A stretch of DNA of 64,000 nucleotides from Aurantiochytrium sp. KH105. Lineage: Eukaryota > Sar > Bigyra > Thraustochytrida > Thraustochytriidae. The number at the start of each line of letters is the position of its first letter. Positions within the stretch are counted from its first letter, which is position 1. Location: assembly GCA_003116975.1 (NCBI GenBank), contig BGKB01000026.1, positions 186,001 through 250,000 of the forward strand, read 5' to 3'. The position numbers and the translations under genes were made by a program. The notes beneath the pieces are model-generated. The model was not told the DNA's origin. It did no database searches and saw nothing but the letters and a program-made list of their open reading frames with translations. This document shows positions 39,998 through 49,400 of this stretch, piece by piece.

Positions 39998-41572
39998 TCA
40001 GCTGTACTCTTGGTACAGCCGAAGCAAACGCGCCTTTACTTCCTCTGCCTTGCGCAAACGCGCTTCCCGCTCCAGCCGCTCCGCACGCTGCTCCGGCGTC
40101 TCGTCCTTGAAGGGATCCTCGACAGACGCAGGAGCGGAGCGCTCACCTGCAGATCGAGCTGTGGACTGGGCCTCGGCTTCGGTCGCTGCAAAGGCTTCAT
40201 TGACCACAGCCTTCATTTCCTCTTCGGACTTGCTCTCCGAGGCCTTGAGCATAGCCTCGGCACGATTGATCTTGGCAATTTCTGCGGCGTGCTTGGACCG
40301 CAAAAATGCAACAGGCTGCATGATGGACTCCTTTTTGCTCTTGCGGCGTTTGCGCAAAGCGTCAACGTCAATTTGGGGCTGGACCTCGCCCTCGCCCTCG
40401 CCCTCGTCCTCGTCTCCGTCATACACAAGGCTTCCCTGTGCGGAGCTCTTGCGTGAGGGCACAAGACTGCGGAAGCTTCGACGCGTGGCCGAGGCGAGCG
40501 ACCGCACCATGCTAATTCTTGACTCGGCAGAGCTGCCGGAAGCCGTCGACGCACGGGCGGGGCGGCGCACAGAAAGTCGACGATCCTTGGCTTCCTCCAG
40601 GACCGCATTCGATGGATTCACGACAGAGGGAGGCGCCTCGTCCACGTTCTCCATGCGAAACCATCGGATGCGCTCGATCGAGTTCATGACCATCTCCTTG
40701 AGAACATCGAACTTGCCCTCTCTCTGAAGAGCTACTTCTGCCCGAACAAAGGGATGATCGAGAAGAGCCTCGGCGGTAGGACGCTGCTCCGGATCGCGAG
40801 TCAAGCAGGCGTCCAAAAAGCTGATCATATCGTCGGACCACTCGTCTTCGTCGGTGAGCCGCGGGGGCGGGCTCACAGGGACGAGCATGAGCAGCTCAAA
40901 GAGAGGAACGTCAGCGTAAGGCGGCTCCATCTCCGCCAGCTCAATTAGCGTGATACCCAACGACCAGATATCCGCGCGACCATCGTAGGCCGACGATTCG
41001 GTAATGACCTCTGGCGCCATCCAGTGTGGAGAACCAATCGCCGTGGTGCGCTTGCTTTCCTTGCTGTCCATGATGGCAGAAACGCCGAGATCCGCAAGCT
41101 TGACTCTGCCGTTCGAGGTCACCAGCACGTTTTTCGCCTTGACGTCGCGATGCACAATACCGATGTCGTGCAAGTACGCGAGTCCTTGCAAGAGGCTCGC
41201 GCACACGGAGCGGATCTCGTCCTCCAAAAGTGGTTTGAGGCTGATTTGCACCAAATCCTGCAGAGAACCCACGTCGGCGTACTCCATGACGATCCAGATC
41301 ATGTCACCCTTCTTGTAGCTTCCATAGTATTGGATGATGAAATCGGAGGTGCACTTGCTGAGCGCGCCGATTTCGGCCTCGAGTTCCTCAACGAGGTCAT
41401 CTTCCATGGCGATAATTTTGATGGCCAGCTTCTCGCTCGTCACTTTGTTCTCGCCCAGCCAAACCTCGCCGGACGCGCCGGCATCGAGCCTGTTCAGCAG
41501 CTTGTACGTCAGCTCCGGGTCTTCCTCGCTCCAGCGTGCCTCCTTCAGGACCGCCGACGACATGTTCCCCAT
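39998..41572 (-). CDS. STE20/MST-type serine/threonine kinase, possibly N-myristoylated
   Basis: A 524-residue kinase. The N-terminal kinase domain (about 20-280) has the invariant Lys in KLAIKII, HRDVKAKN in the catalytic loop, and GSPHWMAPEV after the activation loop, the signature of STE20-family kinases (MST/PAK/GCK). Two departures are seen: the glycine-rich loop reads LDAGASGEV, lacking the first Gly, and the metal-binding motif is DLG rather than DFG. The N-terminus MGNMSS fits the N-myristoylation rule (Gly2, Ser6), suggesting membrane attachment. The second half is charged and disordered, and the last 50 residues form an Arg/Glu-rich helix with no clear SARAH domain. The upstream open frame has no ATG, so 41572 is the first in-frame start; the ATG at 41563 is the alternative. 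Confidence 0.88.
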   Translation of the reverse strand: MGNMSSAVLKEARWSEEDPELTYKLLNRLDAGASGEVWLGENKVTSEKLAIKIIAMEDDLVEELEAEIGALSKCTSDFIIQYYGSYKKGDMIWIVMEYADVGSLQDLVQISLKPLLEDEIRSVCASLLQGLAYLHDIGIVHRDVKAKNVLVTSNGRVKLADLGVSAIMDSKESKRTTAIGSPHWMAPEVITESSAYDGRADIWSLGITLIELAEMEPPYADVPLFELLMLVPVSPPPRLTDEDEWSDDMISFLDACLTRDPEQRPTAEALLDHPFVRAEVALQREGKFDVLKEMVMNSIERIRWFRMENVDEAPPSVVNPSNAVLEEAKDRRLSVRRPARASTASGSSAESRISMVRSLASATRRSFRSLVPSRKSSAQGSLVYDGDEDEGEGEGEVQPQIDVDALRKRRKSKKESIMQPVAFLRSKHAAEIAKINRAEAMLKASESKSEEEMKAVVNEAFAATEAEAQSTARSAGERSAPASVEDPFKDETPEQRAERLEREARLRKAEEVKARLLRLYQEYS

Positions 41573-42945
41573 CTTGCTGTCAAACACGACGCGAGATCTG
41601 GGCTCTCCTCCTCCCGCTCCTTCTCTTGCCCCTTCTCTCTCGCCTTCGCCACGCCCTGCTCGCCTCGCGCGCCCTCCCGTGCACCGTCGCGAGCGAGCGC
41701 CGAGGTGCCGCAGCCGCTGCTTGCAAGCAAGCAAGCAAGCAAGCAAGCAATGTCTGCCTGCCAATCTAGTCAATCTCCGCGACTCCCCGCACAGGCGATT
41801 GCGTCCAGCTCGGGCCGGCCGCGTCCTCGCCAGTTGCGCACAGCGGCCGCCGGGCACGCGGGAGCCCCGGCCGTTTGCCTGCGCAGCGCCGCCTCGCTCC
41901 GCGCTCGCTCGGGCGCCGCGCGTGCAGCGGGCTCGGGCGATCGCAGTCTGCGGCACGCGCGCAGGAGAGAAAACATTTTCTTCTCCTCTCCAAACAAAGC
42001 AAACCAGAAGAAAAGAAAGAAAAACACACACAACTTTTTTTTTCTTTTTTTTCACCGCGTCAGGAGGTAGCACAAGCAGGCTTTCACGAAGAGACCTATC
42101 GCGGCTTTACAGTTAGGTCGCTTCTTTCTTTCCTGAACTTGGGCTCTCGGCCCTGCGGAGCGGAACCTCGCGCGCAAGACCGACGCCGCGGAGACCCGGG
42201 CATCCGCGAGACCCCGCCTCCGCAGAGCCCTCGCAGCGCGTCTTCCGCAGCTGCCCTCGGAGCCCGTTTTCCCGCGCGCATCCGAGCGGGAGACGCCATG
42301 GAAAACGAACGCGGGTAAGAGCGCCGTTTCGGGGTAACCGCGGTATACATGGCGGTTGCGCGGGAGGGCGTTTCACCGCGCCCGGAGAAAGGCTCATTCA
42401 TCTGCTATAACAGCAGTATAAGTTAGAAGCAGACAGACACAGAGAGAGAGAGAAGGCAGGCAAGCCCGCAACCCAGGCAGCGAAAGCACCGCGGCGGTCG
42501 CGGGACGCGCACGGCGGCGAGCGGCGCAGGCCCGGCGCGGCCCGGCCCCGGCACGCGCCGCGCGCTCTCCCCCCCCCCTCGCCCCCCCCCCTGCCCTCCG
42601 CGCCCTGCCCGCGCGCCCCCCTCCCTGCCTGCCGCTCGCAAAGCCGCGAGATCGGGCGGCCCGGATCGGCCGCGCGGCCGAGGTCGTTGGAGGCGGCCCC
42701 GCCCGCGCACCCGTGCGCCGCGGCGGCGGCGGCGGGCGGCGGGCCGGCGGGCGGCGGGGCGCGGCAGAGGATGCGCCAGAGGCCCCAGTAGGCCTCGAGC
42801 GAGCGAGCGAGCGAGCGGGAAGCGAGCGCGCGGGTCCGGCCGGCCTAGGTTGGATTCCTCGTTTTTTCCGCCTCGACTCGACAGAACAAGCCAAGCAAGA
42901 AAGCGAGCAGGGCCCGTCCGCACCGCTCGCGCAACGTTACACAAC
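41573..42945. promoter_or_regulatory. Divergent intergenic region between the two kinase genes
   Basis: These 1373 bp separate two kinase genes transcribed away from each other. They contain an (AAGC)n tract at about 41726-41750, an A/T-rich stretch near 42000-42055, a C-rich stretch at about 42550-42630 and (GAGC)n at about 42800-42830. A 6-codon ATG ORF (42298-42318) ends in GGGTAAGAG, which could be a small upstream ORF or, less likely, a splice donor for the NEK gene. Confidence 0.5.
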
Positions 42946-45900
42946 ATGCACCGGTACCAGGAGCGGCGCGTGATCGGGCGTGGAAACTATGGCACGGCGC
43001 GACTTGTCCGAGACCGGCGGAGCGGGGCCAAGCTCGTTGTAAAAAAAATTCCGCTCAACTCACTCTCCGAAAAGGAACGCCGCGACGCGGAGAGCGAATG
43101 CAAACTACTCGCCAAGCTGCAGCACCCGAACATTGTCGACTACATTGACAGTTTCCTTGAAGATGAGGCACTTCACCTCGTCACGCAATACTGCGAGCAG
43201 GGGGACCTCGCCAAACTCATCAAGCATTACAAGAAACGCGGAAAGTACTTTCCAGAAAAGCAAATCGTCGATTGGTTCATTCAAATCGCTATGGCAGTTG
43301 ACTACATCCACAGTCTCAACGTGATGCATCGCGATCTCAAGACGGGAAATGTATTTTTAACAAAGACGAACGTGATCAAACTCGGTGACTTTGGCATCGC
43401 CAAGGTCCTCGATTCCACGCTCGAGCAGGCAAACACCGTGGTCGGGACACCTTACTACATGTCTCCAGAGGTTTGCGAAAACAAACAATACGACAAAAAG
43501 TCGGATTTGTGGGCAATGGGCTGCATCTTGTACGAACTCTGCACCCTCAATCACGCCTTTGACGCCACAAATCTGCTCGGGCTGGTTTTTAAAATTGTCC
43601 AAGAAAGCTATCCTCCCATCCCTGACGTGTACAGCCGTGAGCTACGCGAGCTGGTGAGCCAGCTCCTCAGCAAAGATCCCAGTCGCCGACCCTCGTGCAG
43701 AAGGATTTTTCGCATGCCATTTATTCGTCGAAGACTCGAGGAGCTCGCCACCTCTGCCTCGCTTGGCACCGCGCCGCCCACTGCCAACGCGCCCTCTGGA
43801 CCCGCGGCTGGCTCATCCTCTTCCCTCACGTCCACATCCTTGCCTTCATCTGCTACGCACGAATCAAGTCTGCCCCAGTCATGTGGACATGCAGAGAGCA
43901 CAGAGCATGGCCTCCCCGGCGACCTCGACGTTGCTGTTGCAACCATGGTGCTTGACGATGGTCGTCCACCTCTCCCGACGTCTGTGCTGTCGTCTGCTCC
44001 ACTTGCACACCCTGCGCTGGCGGTGCCTCGAGCTCCTCGGAATAACCGGCGGCGACAGCATCATGAGGACGATCAGGCTTCTCGCAACGCATCGCGACGA
44101 AATCGTCCCAGGGAACGTAGCGAAGATCTAGACTCCTTTCGTAAAAGTGATCGCTCCGCTGGTGACGCCACTGCCACTGCTCGACGCACAAAGAGCCTGC
44201 AGTCCATAAAGGTGGACCAAGCGGAAGATGAAGAGGGTTCGACGCCGCCACCACGTATTGCGCTTCCTCTTTCACCTTCGGCGTCCGTATCGAGTTCGCT
44301 CTCGCCCGTTCCTTCGCCATCTCCTACGCCGTCTCGAGCCGCCGATTTTTGCAACGACACAACGAGCGCCGAGAGATTGACGCCTTCGGAACTTGCGCTC
44401 CCCCCTTCGTCTCCGCTAAGACTGGAAACCTTGGGGCTTCCGGACTCCGAAGCGGTCGCTATGACGCCTTTGGATCTCGCAAAGGAGCGCAAACAGGCCG
44501 CCTTTCGCAAGCGCGAGGAGGAACTTCGGGCTGCAACACTGAGCAATTTGGAGACACGGCGAGTCGCGAAACGGCGCTCGCAAGAATTTTTCATGCCGAG
44601 CGCAGGAAACTACCTTGCGACCGACTTTGCCGATGCTGAAGAACCCTCTGCGGGAGCGCTGACCTCAAGCGTAGAAGAAGCTCCCTCGGCAGCATCTACG
44701 GCGGCGTCAACTCCCGGTCTCGAGAAGGAAAGTAAAACGCCAGATGTATACAGCTCCTCCGAGTATGATGATAGTCTTCCCTCTCCGCCTTTCGCGGAGG
44801 GGCAGGCGCCAGATACCGAGCGGCAACAGAGATCGCACGCTGGTCCTGCGCTCACAGAGGACTGGGAGGCAACAATTCCGACTTCGGTACAGCATGAGTC
44901 CAGGGCTTCTTCTCAGCATCATCACTCGAGCCAAACGCCCCGACGCGGAGCGCACGCCCCGACAGGGTTCTTTTCACGGTCTACCGCGAATGAGGGCTCT
45001 GCTCGACCTGGAACACCTGGTCAAGTGCGCAGCGCGACGGCTTCAGCAGCGTCGTCAACGCGAAGACGACGTACGTATCACCACGTGAACCACCATCATT
45101 ATCTGCGGCCGCGCAGCTGTTCAGCAAGTAGCGGTGGTAGCGATTCTGAGGGAAGCCGAAGGCGATCGTTGCCGCAACCTCGTGTGGGCTCCTTTGACGG
45201 AGGAGAGCCTATTGTACCCTATCACATGGACGAGCGACCGATTCGGTCAAGTGGACGATACGATGTGGAAGAGTGGGCCACGCAGCAGCAGCATGCAGGG
45301 TCAAAGCATCACAAGCAGCAACAGCAGCAGCACAATAAGCATCAAGCAAGACAAAAGGAGCAACATGCACATGATCGGCGACCATTGCGCGGGGTGCAGC
45401 GAGAAGTCGTGTCTGAGTCTTTTCGTGCGAGCGTCGGCGAAGATGGCTTGAGTGAGTACAGCGTTGACTCTGACTGTGAACGGGGAGCACAACGACAGCA
45501 GCAACAACGACAGCAGCAACAACAAAAACAAAAGCAAAAGCAAGATTCGTCTCAGAACGATCTGCATGACGGCGTAAAGAGCAAATTTGCCGACGAGCAG
45601 GATGCCCGTCGCGTTCTTGCAGAATGCCGAAAGCACGCAGAACACCGCGACACATGGGCGACCCCGGCAGGCTCTTCTTTAGGTCGGAGATCGAGTAATG
45701 GTAGCGCGCTGTCTGGCTCGAGCAAAGGTACAAAAACGAAGCGATCGGGCCCAGACTGGCATGGAATCGCAACGAAGCAGCGCGAGCGTCTTGTCGCCGT
45801 TCTCGGTGCCGATCAATTTGATCAAGTGTACTCCTTTTTGAAAAAAGTACACGCGTCGGATGCGGCGAGCAATACTTGGTCTGCTGCAGAGAAGCAGCGT

Positions 45901-45987
45901 CGCCTTGGCCAGTTTGTCGGAAAGGATAAATTAAGCGCTTGTTTCGACGTGGACCAGCTGATTTACATCGAGGAGACCTATTTTTGA
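42946..45987 (+). CDS. NEK (NIMA-related) serine/threonine kinase
   Basis: A 1013-residue protein whose kinase domain starts almost at once (YQERRVIGRGNYGTARLV) and spans about residues 4-265. Visible motifs are GRGNYG, VVKKI (catalytic Lys), HRDLKTGNVFL, GDFGIAKVL and GTPYYMSPEV, all standard for NEK kinases, which act in centrosome, cilium and mitotic control. A tail of about 670 disordered residues follows, with Ser/Pro-rich, His/Gln-rich (about 780-810) and poly-Gln (about 848-865) stretches. The last 75 residues become ordered again and end in CFDVDQLIYIEETYF, probably a conserved C-terminal module. The frame is open upstream only from a TTG; the ATG at 42946 is the first in frame and fits the family N-terminus. 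Confidence 0.92.
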   Translation: MHRYQERRVIGRGNYGTARLVRDRRSGAKLVVKKIPLNSLSEKERRDAESECKLLAKLQHPNIVDYIDSFLEDEALHLVTQYCEQGDLAKLIKHYKKRGKYFPEKQIVDWFIQIAMAVDYIHSLNVMHRDLKTGNVFLTKTNVIKLGDFGIAKVLDSTLEQANTVVGTPYYMSPEVCENKQYDKKSDLWAMGCILYELCTLNHAFDATNLLGLVFKIVQESYPPIPDVYSRELRELVSQLLSKDPSRRPSCRRIFRMPFIRRRLEELATSASLGTAPPTANAPSGPAAGSSSSLTSTSLPSSATHESSLPQSCGHAESTEHGLPGDLDVAVATMVLDDGRPPLPTSVLSSAPLAHPALAVPRAPRNNRRRQHHEDDQASRNASRRNRPRERSEDLDSFRKSDRSAGDATATARRTKSLQSIKVDQAEDEEGSTPPPRIALPLSPSASVSSSLSPVPSPSPTPSRAADFCNDTTSAERLTPSELALPPSSPLRLETLGLPDSEAVAMTPLDLAKERKQAAFRKREEELRAATLSNLETRRVAKRRSQEFFMPSAGNYLATDFADAEEPSAGALTSSVEEAPSAASTAASTPGLEKESKTPDVYSSSEYDDSLPSPPFAEGQAPDTERQQRSHAGPALTEDWEATIPTSVQHESRASSQHHHSSQTPRRGAHAPTGFFSRSTANEGSARPGTPGQVRSATASAASSTRRRRTYHHVNHHHYLRPRSCSASSGGSDSEGSRRRSLPQPRVGSFDGGEPIVPYHMDERPIRSSGRYDVEEWATQQQHAGSKHHKQQQQQHNKHQARQKEQHAHDRRPLRGVQREVVSESFRASVGEDGLSEYSVDSDCERGAQRQQQQRQQQQQKQKQKQDSSQNDLHDGVKSKFADEQDARRVLAECRKHAEHRDTWATPAGSSLGRRSSNGSALSGSSKGTKTKRSGPDWHGIATKQRERLVAVLGADQFDQVYSFLKKVHASDAASNTWSAAEKQRRLGQFVGKDKLSACFDVDQLIYIEETYF

Positions 45988-46447
45988 AAACCAACGTCGA
46001 ATGTATACCTACTCACCTTTTTCCTTCTCTCGCTGCTCATCTTCTCTTCTCTTCCTCATCTCATTTTTATCACTTCACCCCCAAATGAAAGAAAGAAACA
46101 AAAATACATACAAATAAACACGCAATCCTTCAAAATTGAACGGAAAACTAAAACAAACAAACAAACAAACAAACAAACGACCAAGTCAAAAAACAACGTG
46201 GAGAAAAGCACGAGACGTCGGTGAGAGAATAGCGGAGCGTCATGTGGTGTGGTGTAGTGTAGTGTAGTGTAGCGTACAAAAAATACAACATACCCTGCCA
46301 TTTTCTTATTCCGTCTATACATATTTGCAAGCCAAAAGCGTCGCGAGGTGAACATGCAGCATACTGCGCCATTATGATGAACCTTGTGTCATCGATACAT
46401 GTTTGTACTTTGGCGCCTTTGCGATTTGTATTGCATCTCTCTCGCGC
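45988..46447. other. Convergent 3' intergenic region
   Basis: These 460 bp are AT-rich and hold an (AAAC)n tract (about 46147-46178) and a (GTGTA)n pentamer tract (about 46240-46275). They comprise the 3' UTRs of the NEK and Arf-GEF genes; no gene is seen. Confidence 0.6.
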
Positions 46448-49400
46448 TCAGGCGACTACAGCAGAGCCCTCACTCCAACCTGGAGCTACCTGACTCAGAA
46501 CAGAGAGAAACATGCGTTTGGCTTCCTCCTTGGGAACATTTCGCAGAGACTGCCATACCTTAAATTTGGAAAAGGACACCCAGTCGTCCGAAGCGGGCTC
46601 ACCAATGGAGCACGCGCCCTGCGTTGACTGCTTGAAGAAACCATACATGAGGAGTTTCTGCTCGTCCGACGCAATGTAGCGCACGTGAGAGCTCGTCAAG
46701 ATCGGCTTTGCAAAGCGGAGACCGACCACAAAACGCTGGTGAAGTGCCGCCGACGGCAGCGAGAGCAAGGCCGGATCGGGATCGCCCGCCGACTGTGCGA
46801 GCGACTTCAGCCACTCGAGCTTGGTGTCCAGCGATGCGTTTTGCACATCGTCCATGGTAGGCCGGTCGCCCGCCGACTCGTCGACGGGGTCAAGAACGCG
46901 CTCGGAAGACGATGATGCACTGAGGCGACGCAGGCTGCGGTGCTTGTCGGACTTAAACATGCGATCGCCCAGCTTGCGGACGTGAATGCCGAGCGCACTC
47001 GAGAGCGTGCCACCATCTTCTACAATCTGCATGCCGTCCTCGTCATGATCGCCATCATCTGCATTCACAGCGCCGTCAATGGGTAGCGTGCGTGTGCGAA
47101 TACTGTTTTCGTCGCCGAGATCCACGTCGAGTTCCTCTTCATCCTCAAGGTCTTCTTCGAGCAGCTCTTCTTCCTCCTCGTCGTCCACTCCCTCTTCTTC
47201 GTCTTCGTCCTCCTCGTCGCATTCGAAGGCCTTGGGATCATGGATGGAGTCGTCATCCGATTCCTCATTTTCGTCCTCAATCTCGGACATGGCGTCGACG
47301 GCTCGACCCACGGCACGATCGCCACTGCCCGTGTCGCCAAGTGGAAGTGCACGATTCTTGGTCATGGAACCGTTGCGCGCGGCCTCCTCGCGGTCGCGAG
47401 CCATTGCGTCTGCCTGCTCCATGGCGCTGATGGACGGCGAAGGCGCTGAGAGTTGTTCGCGATAGATCTCGTCAATCTCATGCTTGATGTCCCTAATCCA
47501 TTCGTTCCGAATTTGTTCCGTAGAAGCTTGCACCACAAAAGACTTGCGAGGGTGACGGACTTCAAAGACGCGTGGTGACGCTGTCTCTCGCACCTGCATG
47601 GTATGCAACTTTAGCGTCTGGTGCGCATGAAACTTGCTACTCTTGAGCGTGCGGTGGCTCGCATACACCAAAAGGTCGGAAAAGAGGAAGAAGTGGTACT
47701 TGCGAAACTTGTTGTTGCGACTGCGCTTCATAAGGGGTCCCTCGCGGACGAATCGACGCCCCGGTTCGACAATGGAAAAGTGGCCGTCGAATCTCTTTTG
47801 AATGGCCAAGAGCTCCTCACGCGATTGGCGCTCAGTGATCATGTTCTTCATACTGGCCGTCAAATGGTGGACCTCATTGATCACGTCAATGACGTTGTCC
47901 GAGGCACAAGAGGTGCTCATGACGTCTGCGTACCACTTGTCTTTGAGATGCTCGCCCTTGACGACGCCAACGTTACCCGAAGACCCAACGTTATCATTGG
48001 TGTAAAGGTAGTGGACCTTGGCGAGGAGCATTGCAAAGGCCTTGCGCTCCTCCTCCATGCCGAGAAAGAGCGAAATTGAGATACAGTGACCAAGGATGTC
48101 CAGAGCATGCGAGACGGCTGCCAGTGCAAAGACCTTGGGGTTTTCGAGAATTTTGGTCACGACGGAGAAAAAGTGCACCCAGACGATCTCAAACATGACC
48201 TTGACGGCCTCGCTCGTAACGTTGCTGTTGTAACAGCGCCACTGCGACGAGAGCGCCGCAATTAGCGACTGCATCGTCCCGACGGAGGCAGCAAGCTTTC
48301 TCTGGAAAAGAGCGTTCGCTCGCTGGCGTGTAATGGTCGGTTCTGTCGCTGCGCGAGTGCGGCTCGCACTGTCAGCGCCTGCGCCTGCGCCAGAGCCGCC
48401 CCCGCCGCCGCCCTCGACGCTAACGTTCGGGTCCTCGCCAGAAAGCTCGCTGCTCGACATGTCGGTCGATCCACGATCGCTAAAGGAGGTACCTCCAATA
48501 CTCGCAGAGGCAGTCGAAGTTGCCGACGAAGAGGAAGACGAGGTCATGCCGCTCTGCGCCCGCGCAGACGGGCTCGGGCCGCTCTGAATGACCTTTTCGC
48601 GCGGATTCCCGAAGACCTCTTTTTCCTCCTCATCGGTGGCGAATTTGATCTCTTTGCGATGAATTGATTTGTAAAGACGGACACCAAACTCTTGCGAAAT
48701 GCGATCACCATTCTCGATGAGAGAAATCTGCTTAAGGAATTGCTCCTGCGTCATGCGCTTTTTCTTGTTCACATTGGGGTTGTGCAAGTCTGTGTTGAGC
48801 ATGATGGTGGTAAAGGCGAGAAGCATGATCATGTCTTGGTCTTCAGGTGAGAACTCGTCTGGATTTTGCTCCACGAACCATGCGGCAAAGGCGTCCATAA
48901 GTGCCTCGACCTGCTGGCCTTCGCCAGGAAGGAAAAAGTGGCCCTTTTCCAGGTAGAGACGCAAACACTGTTCAAAGCTCTTGCCAGCAAAAGGCAACGC
49001 GCGAACAAAGGCAAGACGCACCGGGTTCATAAAATCATCGTCAGACCGCGATCCGAGGTAGTTGCCAACATTGCGCTCGCCCAGCTCTTTGTGGTAAAGG
49101 TGCAGAAAGCTGGCAATTTGCGCGGGTGTGGTGTCCATGAAGCCGATGCTCTTGAGGTGCTTGATGGCCTTGCCCGCGCTCTTGCCCTTTTGCGAGAGCT
49201 GAAAGGCATGTTCAAGGGCGCGTCCAGCGGTGCGTCTATCATGCTGGCGTGCCCGGACGCCAATCGTCGGCGCGGTCGCCGCAGTGCCTGACTTGGGAAG
49301 CGCCTCGGAGTCGGGCACTTGCGAAGACACTTCGACCGGGACTTGGATAAGGCGCTGCGAGCCACGTCTCCGCATGTCCTCGTCTGTTTCCATGAGCCGA

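Noticed and set aside
41573..42073. N-terminal extension of the STE20-type kinase
   Set aside because: Begins with GTG, has no ATG before 41572, and is Arg/Ala-rich noncoding-type sequence.
42298..42318. Tiny ATG ORF ending in a GTAAG donor-like site upstream of NEK
   Set aside because: Could be a first exon, but the NEK kinase start at 42946 already matches the family N-terminus; no acceptor was convincing.
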